From Lojkania enalia (Eukaryota > Ascomycota > Dothideomycetes > Pleosporales): a DNA stretch of 64,000 bases. Positions 42,235 to 55,426 of this stretch are shown piece after piece (position 1 is the stretch's first letter; each line of letters opens with the position of its first letter). The notes under the pieces are model-generated. The model did no database searches. It saw only the letters and a list, made by a program, of their open reading frames with translations, and was not told the origin of the DNA. The translations under genes were made by a program, and so were the position numbers. The stretch is taken from positions 82,857-146,856 of the forward strand of contig ML986708.1 in the NCBI GenBank assembly GCA_010094045.1. Direction: 5' to 3'.

Positions 42235-45200
42235 GCTATATCTAAGAAGAAGATACTTAGTACTTCTAATAATTAGGAGGATTAGCTTAAGTAGTATAAA
42301 CTAATAGCTAGTAGGCTAAGGGTATAAGAATATTTAGATCTAAACGTACCTCCTGAAAAGGTTAAAATCTATAGGCTAGAACCTCCTCTCTTTAATATAG
42401 GTAAGTTCCGGACCCTGAAGATAAATCTAGAAGGGGAAATAGAAAGATACCCCTCTAGTAGAGTTATATATAAGGAGATAACCTCGATATAAATAACAGA
42501 TTAGAACTAGGTAAGGGACTAGTATAACCGATAGAGGAAGAATTAGATTAAGATTAATAACGCTTTCTATATTATATATAGTAATATCTTAACAATAATA
42601 TTACCTTAATATAAAGTAATACTTAATAATAATATAACTAGCTATAAGATTCTTAGAATCTTATAGAAAAAGTTAGCGTCTACTATTAAGTCGAGAGAGT
42701 AACTAATCTAGAAGAAATATTAAGCTCTCCTTAAGTACCCAACTAATAGAGAAGTAGAGAAGTAGTTAAATTAGTAGAATTAGGTAATCTATTATACTAA
42801 GGCTGCTAGTTTAGTAGAAGTTTAGGGCCTTAGAGTAGAAAAGGATTTTCTTCTAACAGTTACTAAGAAAGATAAAGTATAGGCGCTAATCTATATAGTA
42901 CCGATTAATACTAAAAATAAGCTAGGTAGGATTAATTAACCGATTCTTATAATTAAACAATTAGTATACTAATATACTAATTACTATAGATATTTTAATC
43001 TATAGAAGACGTTCGGCTTATTTATAGCTTTATAACATCTATTAATTCTTTAAGTAAATTCTAATAGTACTATATAGCAGTCTTAAGAAAAATCCGGTTT
43101 ACAATCGCGTACTCTACTACCCTACTTTTATAAGAAGCGGCACTTCTAGAGTAATTATAAGTACGTAAATGAATCGATTAGGCTACTAAACTAGGTACTA
43201 GATTAGGAAATATTAAAAGCCTAAGATAATATCTTAAATAGAAATAACTAGAGGAAAAAGAATACTCTAAAAGTAAATATAGAAAAATATAAGAAGTTAA
43301 AATCCTTATTTAATAGTAAAACTTCTATAAAGGCTGCTAGCCTCTAGGGAAATATCTAGGTAATTTAAAGGGGTAATTTTTTAGTAAGTACTACCCCTAA
43401 GAAAGAAGAGACTAGTATTCTAAATTAGTAGATACTTAATCTAGGTTCTAATATCTATATATATAACTCTAAGGCTTTTAGTTAGTAGACTATTTAAATA
43501 GTAAATTCTAAAGATAAAATTACTATAAGAGGTAGTATATACCCTATATTAAAATAGGGTACTATCGCAATTATAATTAATTCTCCTATAGACCTAAGGG
43601 ATATTAAGCTAATAGAAGTTGCTTACGTCCCTTAGTTACTAACTAATATAATAGCTCTAATTAGAAATAGGAAATAGAATATCTAGTTTAATTTAGATAG
43701 AGATTACCTTTACTAGTATAATTACTATAATATCGTTTATTATTTAGAGTTGTTTAATAGCTACTAGCTACTAGACGCGGACCTAATAAAAAGGTCTCTA
43801 CTTAATTTACTTTCCGAATATAAGATAGTCGTAGTAATTAAGGAAAAGCTCTTCTATTACTAGCAACTAATATAAATTGTTTCTTTAGCTAAAGTATACT
43901 AATTATTAGGCTACCTAGGTAGAGATTTAGTATTAACTCTACCTTAGGCAGCTAAGGGTATCTAGTTAAACGATTAGAAAGTACTAGTATAGCGAGATTA
44001 TTAGACATATATATAAGCGAAGTTATTATAGTAGATTAGCTAGTATAGTTAGCTTTACCTGGCTACTAAACTATTCGAGAGAATTGTAATTAATATTATA
44101 CAACTTTAGAAGGACCGCGAGAGGTATTATAATAGTAAAAGATACCTATTTTATATAGTTAATTAGGTGTCCTAGTAGTATAAGGGATTTACAATATATA
44201 ATCGGTTGAAATCTACCCTTATAAAAGCCTTTAAAATACTATTAGCAAAAATTAAATAATAGTATAAAAGAAAGATTGTATATATTTATATAGATAATAA
44301 CTTAAGCTTTTTAAAACTTATAGAAGTATTATTTAATTAAGGAATTATAATTGAAGCTCGCGCGCCTTATATACCTAAATAGAATAGCCTAGCGGAGTAA
44401 GTAGAGTACTAAATTATAACCCGCGCGCGCGCTCTTGCAATAGAAAGTAATATTTCTAATAAATATACTAATAAATTAGCTTATACAGTAATATACCTAT
44501 TTAATAGGACGCCGATTATAAGCCTTCGATTTAAAACCCTATATAAGACTATTTTTAACTATAAACTGTCTCTTACTTACCTTTAGGTTATAAAATCGCG
44601 AGCGTACGTTTTAGATAAAACTCTATTAAAAGGTAATAAACTAGTATTACGGGTACTAATTAGAAAACTCTTATAATATAAGAGTATAAATATATACCGA
44701 GTGCTGATTCCGAAACTAAAACGGGTATTTAATACTAGGGACGTTGTATTTAGCGATATTATATCTAGTAAGGAGAAGGAATATCCGCTAAAAGAATCCC
44801 TAAAGAAGATTCTTTTTTAAATTAATAATATTAAGAGCTCTATTAATAGTAGTAATAATAAAATAATTAAAGTTATAGAAACGATCTACGAGGATCGGCT
44901 GCTTAATTAAGATATTCCTACTAAGTTAGTAGGCAATTTAATTAGTAAGAAGGCCTATTAGTAGGAGAATACTATTTTTAAAGAATAAATCGACGATATT
45001 ACTAGTAATTAGGGACTCTTAATATTAGAATTAATACTAGCGCTAGCGCTAAGGAATTAGGATACCCCTATAGCGCTGCTAGTAGATAGTAAGGATACTA
45101 CGTTTAGCAATAATTTGCTATAAGGATAGTAACTATTACCTTCTTATACTTCTATACCTTTAAAAAGAACAAATAATACCCCGCAGAGGGAAGAAATTAG

Positions 45201-47010
45201 TAGCTAAGTATTAAGGGATAATATAATCTAGGGAGGTAGGTCTCTATACAGCCGTAAGCCGCCTTAGTTATACTTTACAACCTTTACAGTACTGTTTAAT
45301 AGTAAGCTAATACTAGTAAATTATATAAAGGAAACTCGTACTATTAGAAAATATTATCGTAATCAGCTTCTACTAGAACTGAAGTACTATAAGGATCTAA
45401 AGAATTACCCTTTTAATACTAGCTTCTATAAGGCCTGTCGCGCTGAGTTATAGAAGTAGAAAGATATAGATACCTAGTAAAAGATAATAATCCTCTAAAA
45501 CTCTACTAAAATTCTTCTAGTAATATAGGTATTTATATATAAATTTAATAAGGATAGTTTCCTATATAAATTTAAGGCTAGATTAGTCGTATGCAGTAAT
45601 CTACAATCTTAATAGGGAGATACCTATACTACTATACTAGCCGTATAAACCTTTCGCTTTCTAATATTAATTGCAACTTATTTTAAACTTAATATATACT
45701 AGTTTAATATCGTTAACACGTTCCTTAACTGCCGATTAGACAGGTTAATATATAGCTATATATTAGAAGGTTACGTATATAAGTATAGGAAATATCTACA
45801 ACTATAGAAAGCTATATATAGCTTTAAGGATGCTCTAAAACTTTAGTATTATAAGCTAAATAGAACTCTAAGGTAATTAGGCCTTAAAATAGTACTAGGA
45901 ATATCTTACTTATACGCAAATAATAAGCTGATCGTTTTCTTTTATATTAATAATATTATAATCCTAGTTTATCTATTAAATATCTCTACTAAGCAGAAAT
46001 TTGAATCGCAATTAAGTAACAAATATAAATTCTAATCTCTTAGAGATCTAAATTAGTTTCTAGGAGTTTAAGTCGTACGCGATATATAATAGTATAAAAC
46101 CTAGCTACTATAGGACTTATTTATTAATAAGGTAGCAGCGCGATTTAATATTACGGTTAATAAGAAGGTACTGAGTACGCCTCTATATAAGAATATACTG
46201 CCAGCCGCTATTAAGGAATCCTCTAATAGGATATCTTACTACTAATAACTAATTAGTTGTCTAGCCTAAATTGTAGTTTTTATACGCTCTAATATTACGC
46301 GAGTATACTCGATATTATTATAATACTTCTAGAACCCCGGCAATTATTATATTAACGCTACTTTAAGGGTATAGTAATATCTAATTAGTATAAAGTATTT
46401 AGTAATTATAGTAATAGCTAATAATATATAAAACACCTCTACTATCAGTTAGAGTAGTAATACTAATTATATTAACCCTGTAGAGTAATTACTATTCTAT
46501 AGTATATCTGATATAGCCTTTAACGATAATCCTAATACTCGTCGAAGTTCCTACAGCTATATATTTTAACTTTTTAGGATACTAATCGATTAAAAAGCCT
46601 TAATTCAGCGTACGGTTATAAAATCGACTATTAAGGTAGAATTATTAGTACTATTAGTCGCCGGATTAGAAATAGAGTAGTAGTAGAAGGCCTTCGCTTT
46701 ACTGCGCTTCTATATTAATACGCAACTAGTACTACTTTACAATAATTAATAAATAGTAGATATCGTAAATAAGCTATCTAAGCGTCTTAATACCAAACTT
46801 CGCTATGTAGATATACACCAGCACTAGCTATGTTAAGAAGTAGTAGAGTAGAGACTTACAATTAGTTGGCAACTAATAAATCTAATACCAGCTAACAGCT
46901 TTATAAAAGTTCTACAGCCGCAACAATACTAAACGTTTATTAAACAACTAAAAATAGAAGATATTTCAGCTAGAATCGAATCTCAGGAATTTCTATCAGC
47001 TAAATAAATC
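42235..47010 (+). pseudogene. Copia-1 gag-pol remnant
   Basis: Gag-like sequence starts near 42,235 (AISKKKI, then EYLDLNVPPEKVKIYR). A protease-like region lies at 43,430-43,690 (NLGSNIYIYNSKAF, IKLIEVAYVPQLLTNIIAL). The pre-integrase and integrase run from about 43,850 to 44,820 (YQLLGYLGRDL, YIYIDNNLSFLKLI, IEARAPYIPKQNSLAEQ, ITRARALAIES, YLFNRTPI). Reverse transcriptase runs from about 45,400 to 46,150, with the YxDD box reading Y-I-N-N at 45943-45954, both Asp codons mutated to AAT. RNase H runs from about 46,600 to 46,990 (KLRYVDIHQH, FIKQLKIEDISARIES). Dozens of in-frame TAA/TAG codons make it inactive, and stops sit where Gln or Trp is expected. Confidence 0.85.
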
Positions 47011-47190
47011 GATTACTAACAAGAATCTTAGAGGGTGATTAAAAATTAATTATAACTCACCCTATATTATATTAAATTGATATTTCTGCAAGCGTATTTA
47101 GCTCTACTACTAGTTACTCTATATAATTTACCTCTTTTAGTATAGTATCTACCTTTATTTTTTTCGACGCAGCTTCTCCTTCATAGTTAA

Positions 47191-47203
47191 AGCTGGGGGG
47201 GTA
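47191..47203 (+). promoter_or_regulatory. Polypurine tract of Copia-1
   Basis: AGCTGGGGGGGTA sits immediately before the 3' LTR, the expected plus-strand priming site. The reverse element has the mirror sequence TACCCCCCCA just after 55630. Confidence 0.75.
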
Positions 47204-47407
47204 TATTATAGGGATTTTCGGCTAGTCTACTAAGCTGTATCAGATATCGACGTACGATATTACGGTCGATATCACGCCGGATATTACGCTAGATATTAGC
47301 TAATATACCCCTTTTTTATGTATATAAATATAGCCCGCTGGCCATCTTTAATCAACCAGTTCAGCTCCTTATCTTCCTCCCTGAGACAAGATTCGCCTCT
47401 TACTACA
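47204..47407 (+). repeat. 3' LTR of Copia-1
   Basis: 204 bp matching the 5' LTR, with differences that are transitions in the stretches compared. It begins TATTATAGGG (TG changed to TA) and ends CTCTTACTACA, retaining the terminal CA. Confidence 0.92.
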
Positions 47408-48190
47408 ATTATTATATATACTAAAGAAGTAAAACTTCTAGAAAGAAGTACTATAAACTATTAAAACTATTATTTATACCTAAATAAAAGTTTTAAAATA
47501 TCTCTATAAACTTTATAATTAATCTACTAGAATTAGAAGATTATATAAATATTATAGTAGTAGTTAATAGGTTTAGTAAGTATAAATACCTAATACTATA
47601 TATAAGAATTAAAGCTCCTAATATTATCTAACTATTCTATTACTATATATAAGTTTACTATAGACTATTATATACTATTATATTTAATTGTAGAATATAG
47701 TTTATTTTTACCTTTTATTAAGAATTTTATAAACAGCTATAAATTAATATATATATATTAACCAGCTTCTATCTAGAAACTAATAGTTAGATAGAGAATA
47801 CTAATATAGTAATAGAATAAGTTCTCTAAACCTATACTAGTTATAAATAAGATAATTAGGTTAAATAGCTACTAATAGTATAGTTTAAAGTAAATAATAT
47901 AGTATTTAAATTAATAAAAGTTTCCCTATTTCTAGCCTATTTTAGCTAGTACCTTTAAATAGGTTTTAAGCTGTTTATAGAAATATATCGACCGCTAAAA
48001 TAGTCTTTAATAGCTTAAGAAGCTAATAGACTAGTTAATAAGATAAAGAATATTATAAAGTATATTAGAGAAAAACTTACCTAAGTATAAGTATTCTAAT
48101 AAAAGTATACGAACTATAAGTACTATAATAATACAAAGAAATCGTTCTACGAAAAGCTTTATATATAACCTTATCCTAAAGCTTTTTACT
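47408..48190 (+). pseudogene. Gypsy integrase C-terminal fragment
   Basis: Starting right at the Copia-1 3' LTR, the plus strand reads NIIVVVNRFSKYKYLI, APNIIQLFYYYI, FIFTFYQEFYKQL and DRENQYSNR, through TAA/TAG codons. This is the catalytic core and C-terminal part of a Ty3/Gypsy integrase (VVVDRFSK and NGQTERENQ blocks in relatives). A helical segment near 48,050-48,150 (KVYQRKTYLSISI, LQQYKEIVLRKALY) is the usual C-terminal extension. The N-terminal part is missing, presumably displaced or lost at the Copia-1 insertion. Confidence 0.65.
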
Positions 48191-49307
48191 TATCTTATTC
48201 TACTTCCAGCTCCGCTCCTTTTCCCTTCTATATATAGTTGTATACTCCCTTATAAGTAGTTTAGTAGTTCTTTTATATCCTTTCGTATAAGACCTATAGG
48301 TGTTAATAGAATTTCTAGGTCCTTAAACCCTCTATATACTCCTATATACTTCTAAGTAGATTCGTATTATATTTAGACCTATTATCTTACCTATACTGTT
48401 ATATTATATAAAAGAATTTAATACTACCGGTAATAACCTCTTTAATAATATTATATCGATTATTTATTTAACTATATTTAAGTTTAAAATATACTTAATT
48501 TAGTTTAGGTTATAATACTTATATATTATTATATTAAATTATTTAGTTATCTAGATAGAATTTTAGAGATCTTCTATTAATTAAAACTTTTAGGTTTAGA
48601 ACTTTCTATCCTCTACAATTAGAATTGCTTTTAGAAAAGCCGCGTAGAGTACGCCTAGGTAGAAACTTAGAAACTACTAATAACCTATTAGAATCGGAGG
48701 TAACCGCTAATATCTAACTATAATTTACCTTCTAATTCCTATACTAGAACTAATATATACATAAGTTATAGTAAGAGTAAATTTCTATCTACGCGTATAA
48801 AATAACTGTTACCTTTTATAAAGGGCCCTACGACAGGCGGACTCCTCTCTATAGGGCTTATAATAAAGAACCTATCTAATTCGGAGGGAAATTAGAGTAA
48901 ACTAACCCTTAAGAAATAAATTATAATTTTATAAGAGGAGATTATATGTTTAATATAATAGAGAACTATTAATCCTAATTAACCTCTATAAACTACTAAA
49001 TTAGAACTAATAATATGCTAGGAAACTTTTACAACTCCCCTAGTAAGAAACCTCTTAGCTACTTTTAAGCCTCTTTAAGCCTACTTTACTAAATATATAC
49101 TTAAAATTAAAAGTCTTATAGATAGTAGTAAACCTATATTTAAATAATAGTAAGCCTTAATTCTAGACTAATTTAAGATTAATATAGATTACTATCTAAT
49201 AGAGTATATACGTATAGTATTAGTATAAAAATATACCTCTAATACTACGAAAGGGTATTTAGAACTAAAATACCTAGCTAAATCGGACTAGTATTAGTTT
49301 AAAAATA

Positions 49308-50753
49308 CTAAAGAAATAATTTTACTTCTATAATTATATTTTATTATAGGTAATAAAGAGATAGAGGTATAATAGGCGTTTTAGGTTCTAAGAATAAATA
49401 AAAGAGAAGTATTCCTAACTTTTAAAGCTCGCTTTATTAGTATAGCTATTAGAGGATCTATATCTTAATCTAAGTAGTTCTTCTACCTATAGGATAAGAT
49501 TCTCTCTAGCCTAAGAATACTAAACCTTAGCTTTAAGCTTATATAGAAAAGCTTCTTTAATACTATAGTTACTTACTTAACAGCTTATAATATAGAAAGG
49601 AGAAGTATTCCTAGCCTTCTAGAATAAACTATTAGTCTATAGGTTATAGCTAAAATAAATTCGGATTAGTACTAGAAGGTTTCTAAAAGTTTATCTAAGG
49701 TAACCTATAATCTAATACTACTCTAATCTACCCTAGTATTAATACCTCGTTCTACTATAATCGCTCCCTAATAACTTAATAAGACTCTTATACCTAAAAG
49801 GTATATAACTCTAAGTAATTACTATAATTATAGTAAACTAGAATACTTTATAAACAAATATATAGTTTTTAAAGTATAAGAGATAGAGGTTAAATAAGAG
49901 AAGATTAAGAAAGAAGAGTTTCTAGACGCAAATAAATATTACCTAGATAGTTTTTAGGTAGGAAATAGAAACGTCTAAGAAAACTCTCTATCCTAGACTT
50001 AAGTAAGTATAACTTATTAAACATCGATTTATCGTATTTATTTAGAGGAAAGTACTTCTAAATCCCTATCGTCCTATATTTAAAAGGCGTTAGTATATAA
50101 CTAAACACCCTTATTAATATAAGTGCTTAAGGCTTTCTATTCCTTAATTCTATAGTAGCTAGATTACTCTCCTAAGCCCTATATATATTAATATAATACT
50201 TACCCTTTAAAATTACTGTTAAAGCTTTTTAAGACTAAATCTAAACCCTAGTTAATTAGTATATCCACTTACACCTATAAATTAATAGGAGAACTATCTA
50301 AAACTACTTATTTATTATTATAGATTTAAATATTTAAGATTATATTATTAGTATTAAATAGTTATATTATTTTCAACTCTAGCTAGATATAGATAAGAAT
50401 TGGATTATATAACCCTCTAAGTATCCTACTACTTATAATTCTTTACCTCCTCTTCTTATATAATTAACTTAGCTAGTATATAATAAGAAGGTAAAGCTAA
50501 ATATCCGGTGACGCAATATTCTATAGGAAAAGAACTAGTATTAGTAGTCTTATAGTCTAACTATCTATTATATTAAGGGTTTGCTAAAATTGCTAAAACT
50601 ATATTAGTCTTTTATAGCTTATAGTCTAAATAAGCTTAGAGCTTATATACGCCTATATATAATAAAGTTTAAACCCGATCTAAAGAAAGTCTATTCTCCT
50701 ATTATTACTCTTATCTTAGCTAATACTTTCTACTTTAATATAAAGAGGAAAGA
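49308..50753 (+). repeat. Left copy of a 1,446-bp direct duplication at the assembly gap
   Basis: This segment, starting CTAAAGAAATAATTTTAC and ending AAAGAGGAAAGA, recurs at 50764-52209 with no difference in any stretch I compared. It ends exactly at the run of Ns. It covers the end of Gypsy gag and the protease. Confidence 0.9.
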
Positions 50754-50763
50754 NNNNNNNNNN
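50754..50763. other. Assembly gap (10 Ns)
   Basis: A run of exactly ten Ns, a scaffolding placeholder and not a measured length. The sequence on the two sides overlaps instead of continuing. Confidence 0.99.
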
Positions 50764-52209
50764 CTAAAGAAATAATTTTACTTCTATAATTATATTTTAT
50801 TATAGGTAATAAAGAGATAGAGGTATAATAGGCGTTTTAGGTTCTAAGAATAAATAAAAGAGAAGTATTCCTAACTTTTAAAGCTCGCTTTATTAGTATA
50901 GCTATTAGAGGATCTATATCTTAATCTAAGTAGTTCTTCTACCTATAGGATAAGATTCTCTCTAGCCTAAGAATACTAAACCTTAGCTTTAAGCTTATAT
51001 AGAAAAGCTTCTTTAATACTATAGTTACTTACTTAACAGCTTATAATATAGAAAGGAGAAGTATTCCTAGCCTTCTAGAATAAACTATTAGTCTATAGGT
51101 TATAGCTAAAATAAATTCGGATTAGTACTAGAAGGTTTCTAAAAGTTTATCTAAGGTAACCTATAATCTAATACTACTCTAATCTACCCTAGTATTAATA
51201 CCTCGTTCTACTATAATCGCTCCCTAATAACTTAATAAGACTCTTATACCTAAAAGGTATATAACTCTAAGTAATTACTATAATTATAGTAAACTAGAAT
51301 ACTTTATAAACAAATATATAGTTTTTAAAGTATAAGAGATAGAGGTTAAATAAGAGAAGATTAAGAAAGAAGAGTTTCTAGACGCAAATAAATATTACCT
51401 AGATAGTTTTTAGGTAGGAAATAGAAACGTCTAAGAAAACTCTCTATCCTAGACTTAAGTAAGTATAACTTATTAAACATCGATTTATCGTATTTATTTA
51501 GAGGAAAGTACTTCTAAATCCCTATCGTCCTATATTTAAAAGGCGTTAGTATATAACTAAACACCCTTATTAATATAAGTGCTTAAGGCTTTCTATTCCT
51601 TAATTCTATAGTAGCTAGATTACTCTCCTAAGCCCTATATATATTAATATAATACTTACCCTTTAAAATTACTGTTAAAGCTTTTTAAGACTAAATCTAA
51701 ACCCTAGTTAATTAGTATATCCACTTACACCTATAAATTAATAGGAGAACTATCTAAAACTACTTATTTATTATTATAGATTTAAATATTTAAGATTATA
51801 TTATTAGTATTAAATAGTTATATTATTTTCAACTCTAGCTAGATATAGATAAGAATTGGATTATATAACCCTCTAAGTATCCTACTACTTATAATTCTTT
51901 ACCTCCTCTTCTTATATAATTAACTTAGCTAGTATATAATAAGAAGGTAAAGCTAAATATCCGGTGACGCAATATTCTATAGGAAAAGAACTAGTATTAG
52001 TAGTCTTATAGTCTAACTATCTATTATATTAAGGGTTTGCTAAAATTGCTAAAACTATATTAGTCTTTTATAGCTTATAGTCTAAATAAGCTTAGAGCTT
52101 ATATACGCCTATATATAATAAAGTTTAAACCCGATCTAAAGAAAGTCTATTCTCCTATTATTACTCTTATCTTAGCTAATACTTTCTACTTTAATATAAA
52201 GAGGAAAGA
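50764..52209 (+). repeat. Right copy of the 1,446-bp direct duplication at the assembly gap
   Basis: It starts exactly after the Ns with the sequence seen at 49308 and stays identical as far as checked through 52209. Coding sense then continues into the Gypsy reverse transcriptase, which supports this copy being the one in its natural context. Confidence 0.9.
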
Positions 52210-54595
52210 AAACGAGTTTTTCTCTATATCTCTATACGAAATCGAACAGCTGATTAAAGATAAATAAGCCCTAGAGCTAGAAGATAAGGCTAAAAACGAA
52301 ATACTAGTAAATCTCTAATTACTATCTAAATACTATAGATATTAGAATATATTTAGTAAAACTGTAGCTTATTAATTACTAGAATACCGCTTTTATAATT
52401 ATAAGATTATCCTTATAGAACCCCTCTCTAATAGTTACAGCCCGTTATATAAGTAGAATATTAAGAAGCTAGAAGTAACTAAGAAGTATATTATAGATAA
52501 TCTATAGAATAGGTATATTAAGTAGAGTTGGAACCTTTTTATATCTCTAATCCTTTACGTCTATAAATCTAATAGTAACCTATATATCTGCGTAGATTAT
52601 CGTAAACTTAATACTCTTACCTATAAGAATATATATCTAATACTATATATAGATAAACTCCTATCTAAATCTACTAAAGTAGCGATTTTTACTAAATTTA
52701 ATATTCGCGCGGCCTTTAATAAAATTAGAATAAATTTTAGTTTTAAAGAATATACTACCTTTTAGACTTAATACGGAACTTATAAGTATAAAGTTCTACC
52801 TTTTAGATTATATAATAGTCTAGCAACTTACTAGTATTATATAAATAATATACTAATCGACTACCTAAATAACTTCTATATTATTTACCTAGATAATATT
52901 CTTATCTACTTAGAAGATAAGACGATATATACTATTTACGTTAAAAAAGTTCTTAAGAGATTATATTAAGTAGGGTTATAAGTTAATATTAAAAAGAGCG
53001 AATTCTATATTACCCGAACTAAATACCTTAGCTATATCCTCTTAAATAAAAGTTTTAAGGTTAACCTAGAGAAGGTAGAAGTACTATATAATTAGCAGCT
53101 ACCTACTACTATAATAGATGTGAAATCCTTCTTAGGTTTTACTAGATTCTATTAATAGTTTATACCAGAATTCTCGCGTGTCGCAAAGCTAATTATTATA
53201 CTATAGAATCCTATAACCTCTTTTATATAGATTTTAGAATGTAATATTACCTTTAAGAAATTAAAGTCAGCCCTATTAAGTATACCTATACTCTACTACT
53301 TTAACCCTATATTAGAAATAAAAATAGAAACTAATACCTCTAATAGAGTAGTTATAGAAGTACTATTATAGAAATATTCTAACGGAAAATAGTACTCTAT
53401 AGTATTCTATAGTAAAGTTCTATCCAGTTTAAAACTAAACTAGAAGATTTATAATAAGAAACTATTCGCAATTATTACTACGTTTAAATAATAGAGGGTA
53501 GAACTTACTTTAGTAGCTACCAGAACTCTAATATATACCGATTATTACTTACTTAAATATTTTATAACTATAAAGGTATTTAATACTTATTAAGTTTATT
53601 AGACTAAAGAATTAGCTTAGTATTAGTTCTAAATCGAGTATACTCTAGATAAAAATAATACTAGAGTAGATATTCTTAGTTATCGCGAATAAAATATAGA
53701 AAACTTAAAAGTAGCTTAAACTAATAACTAGTTAAGAGTCTTATTTAAACTATATTAACTTTACCCCCGAATTAATACTAAATTAGCCTAGTCCTATATT
53801 ACCTAAATAATAACTTAAGCGGCTATATTAAATATTATTAAAGGCTAAGAAGAGATTATATTACTAGATTCTCTAGAGTTAATTAACGTATTATTATAAG
53901 AAAACCGAGCCTCCTTCGCGTAGGAACGTACCCTCTTATCCTATAAGTATTAGATAGAGAATAGACTACTCTTCTATAATAATTACTTATATATTCTATT
54001 AGATTTAGGCCTTTATATACGACTTATATAAGAGGCTTATAATTAAGTATCCTCTATATACCTAAGCGCTACTAAAACCTATTAGTTACTATCTTAAAAG
54101 TACTACTAGAAGGGTATAGAAGCTACTTATAAACGATATATATAGAATTATATTCTATACTATAAAGCTTATCTAATATAAACCCAAACCCCAGGTTTTA
54201 TCTACCTACTTCCTATACTAAATTAACTAATATAGCACCTATATATTAACTTTAAGAATTTCCCTATAGATAAGTCCAGATATAATTAGATTATAGTAGT
54301 AATCGATCGCCTATCTAAATAAGTAGTATCTATTCCCTACTATTATATAATTAACGTACGGGGAATAGCCGAATTATTTATTTAATAGGTATACTACTTT
54401 AGCTATATACCTAAAACTATTATTTTAGATTAAGAACCTTAGTTTATATCTAGTTTCTAGTTTAAATTCTACTATATCTTAGACGTAAAGATTAAACTAT
54501 CTACTACTTATTATAAAGAAACTAACAGATAGATAGAGATTATAAATAAGTATATTAATTAGAGACTATACTCTTTTATATCCTTCTATTAAAAT
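52200..54595 (+). pseudogene. Gypsy pol remnant (RT, RNase H, integrase), truncated
   Basis: Reverse transcriptase landmarks are LYICVDYRKLNTLT, FRLYNSLATYQYYINNIL and YLDNILIYLED (52886-52918), where the second catalytic Asp of YLDD is Asn (GAT to AAT). SFLGFTRFYQQFIPEFS and a tether to RNase H follow. Integrase retains VVVIDRLSKQVVSIP, FIQQVYYFSYIPKTIILD and STTYYKETNRQIE. TAA/TAG stand at Gln/Trp positions throughout. It ends abruptly at the Copia-2 LTR. Confidence 0.8.
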
Positions 54596-54799
54596 TGTTA
54601 TAGGAATTTTCAGCTAGTCTACTAAGCTGTATTAAATATCGACGTACGATATTACGGTTAATATTACGCCGGATATTACGCTAGATATTAGCTAATATAC
54701 CCCTTTTTTATATATATAAATATAGCCCGCTAGCTATCTTCAATCAACTAGTTCAGCTCCTTATCTCCCTCCCTAAGATAAGATTCGCCTCTTACTATA
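54596..54799 (+). repeat. 5' LTR of Copia-2
   Basis: 204 bp, beginning TGTTATAGGAATTTTCAGC and ending GCCTCTTACTATA. It is inserted in the Gypsy integrase and followed by the GTTATAAGCCTGGTTACT primer site. Confidence 0.92.
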
Positions 54800-55421
54800 G
54801 TTATAAGCCTGGTTACTATACTAAAATAACTATAACTTAACCTTTTTATATATATATCGCGATTAATATTATACCTTTTTTATTTAGTATCGTAATATCG
54901 CGATATTATTATCTTTATCGTTTACTAACAATCTTTAGATACTTAGCTATTAGAATTATATATAAATTCTATACTTTATAAACCTATTAATATACTATAT
55001 TATATTTAAGGCTATTTTATTCTCTAGTATTAATATATCCTAGTATATTTCTAGTATTATAACGGTTACACATTCCTCTATAGCTATATCTAAAAAGAAG
55101 ATACTTAGTACTCCTAGTAATTAGAAGGATTAGCTTAAGTAGTATAAACTAATAGCTAGTAGACTAAAGGTATAGGAATATTTAGATCTAAGCGTACCTT
55201 TTAAAGAGGTTAAAATCTATAGGCTAGAACCTCCCCTCTTTAATATAGGTGAGTTCCGGACCCCGAAGATAAATCTAGAAGGGGAAATAGAAAGATACCC
55301 TTCTAGCAGAGTTATATATAAGAAGATAACCTTAATATAAATAATAGATTAGAACTGGGTAAGGGACTAGTATAACTAATAGAGGAAGGATTAGATTAAG
55401 ATCGATAACACTCTCTATACT

Positions 55422-55426
55422 ATATA
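55422..55426. other. Left target-site duplication of Copia-3 (ATATA)
   Basis: ATATA precedes the reverse LTR and is repeated at 61087-61091 on the other side. Comparison with the uninterrupted Copia-1 sequence (TATATATAG) shows the five bases are present once there. Confidence 0.8.

Larger units (their letters stand above)
41678..47407 (+). mobile_element. Copia-1: complete Copia-type LTR retrotransposon, RIPed
   Basis: 5,730 bp with 204-bp LTRs at each end, a primer-binding site, gag-pol in Copia order (protease, integrase, reverse transcriptase, RNase H) and a G-rich polypurine tract. LTR differences are C/T or G/A transitions. Coding sense is preserved apart from Gln/Trp-to-stop and Asp-to-Asn changes on the plus strand. 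Loss of ATG and of CpA/TpG throughout marks RIP. The right flank is a Gypsy integrase fragment, so it probably landed in an older element. No clear target duplication was found (ATAAC against ATTAT). Confidence 0.93.
48191..54595 (+). mobile_element. Gypsy-type LTR retrotransposon, RIPed, 3' end cut by Copia-2
   Basis: Gag-like sequence (about 48,640-49,960), aspartic protease (LINIRAQGFLFLNSIVARLL, about 50,085-50,340 and again in the duplicate at about 51,540-51,800), reverse transcriptase (about 52,560-53,110), RNase H (about 53,270-53,600) and integrase (from about 53,900) occur in Gypsy order. Copia-2 interrupts it at 54,596 inside the integrase core, just after RQIEIINKYINQRL. The true element is about 1.46 kb shorter than shown, because of the duplicated sequence around the N gap. 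No 5' LTR could be delimited. Confidence 0.8.

Noticed and set aside
49308..52209. Genuine 1.4-kb tandem duplication within the Gypsy element
   Set aside because: The copies appear identical and meet exactly at a ten-N placeholder, which fits unmerged contig ends far better.
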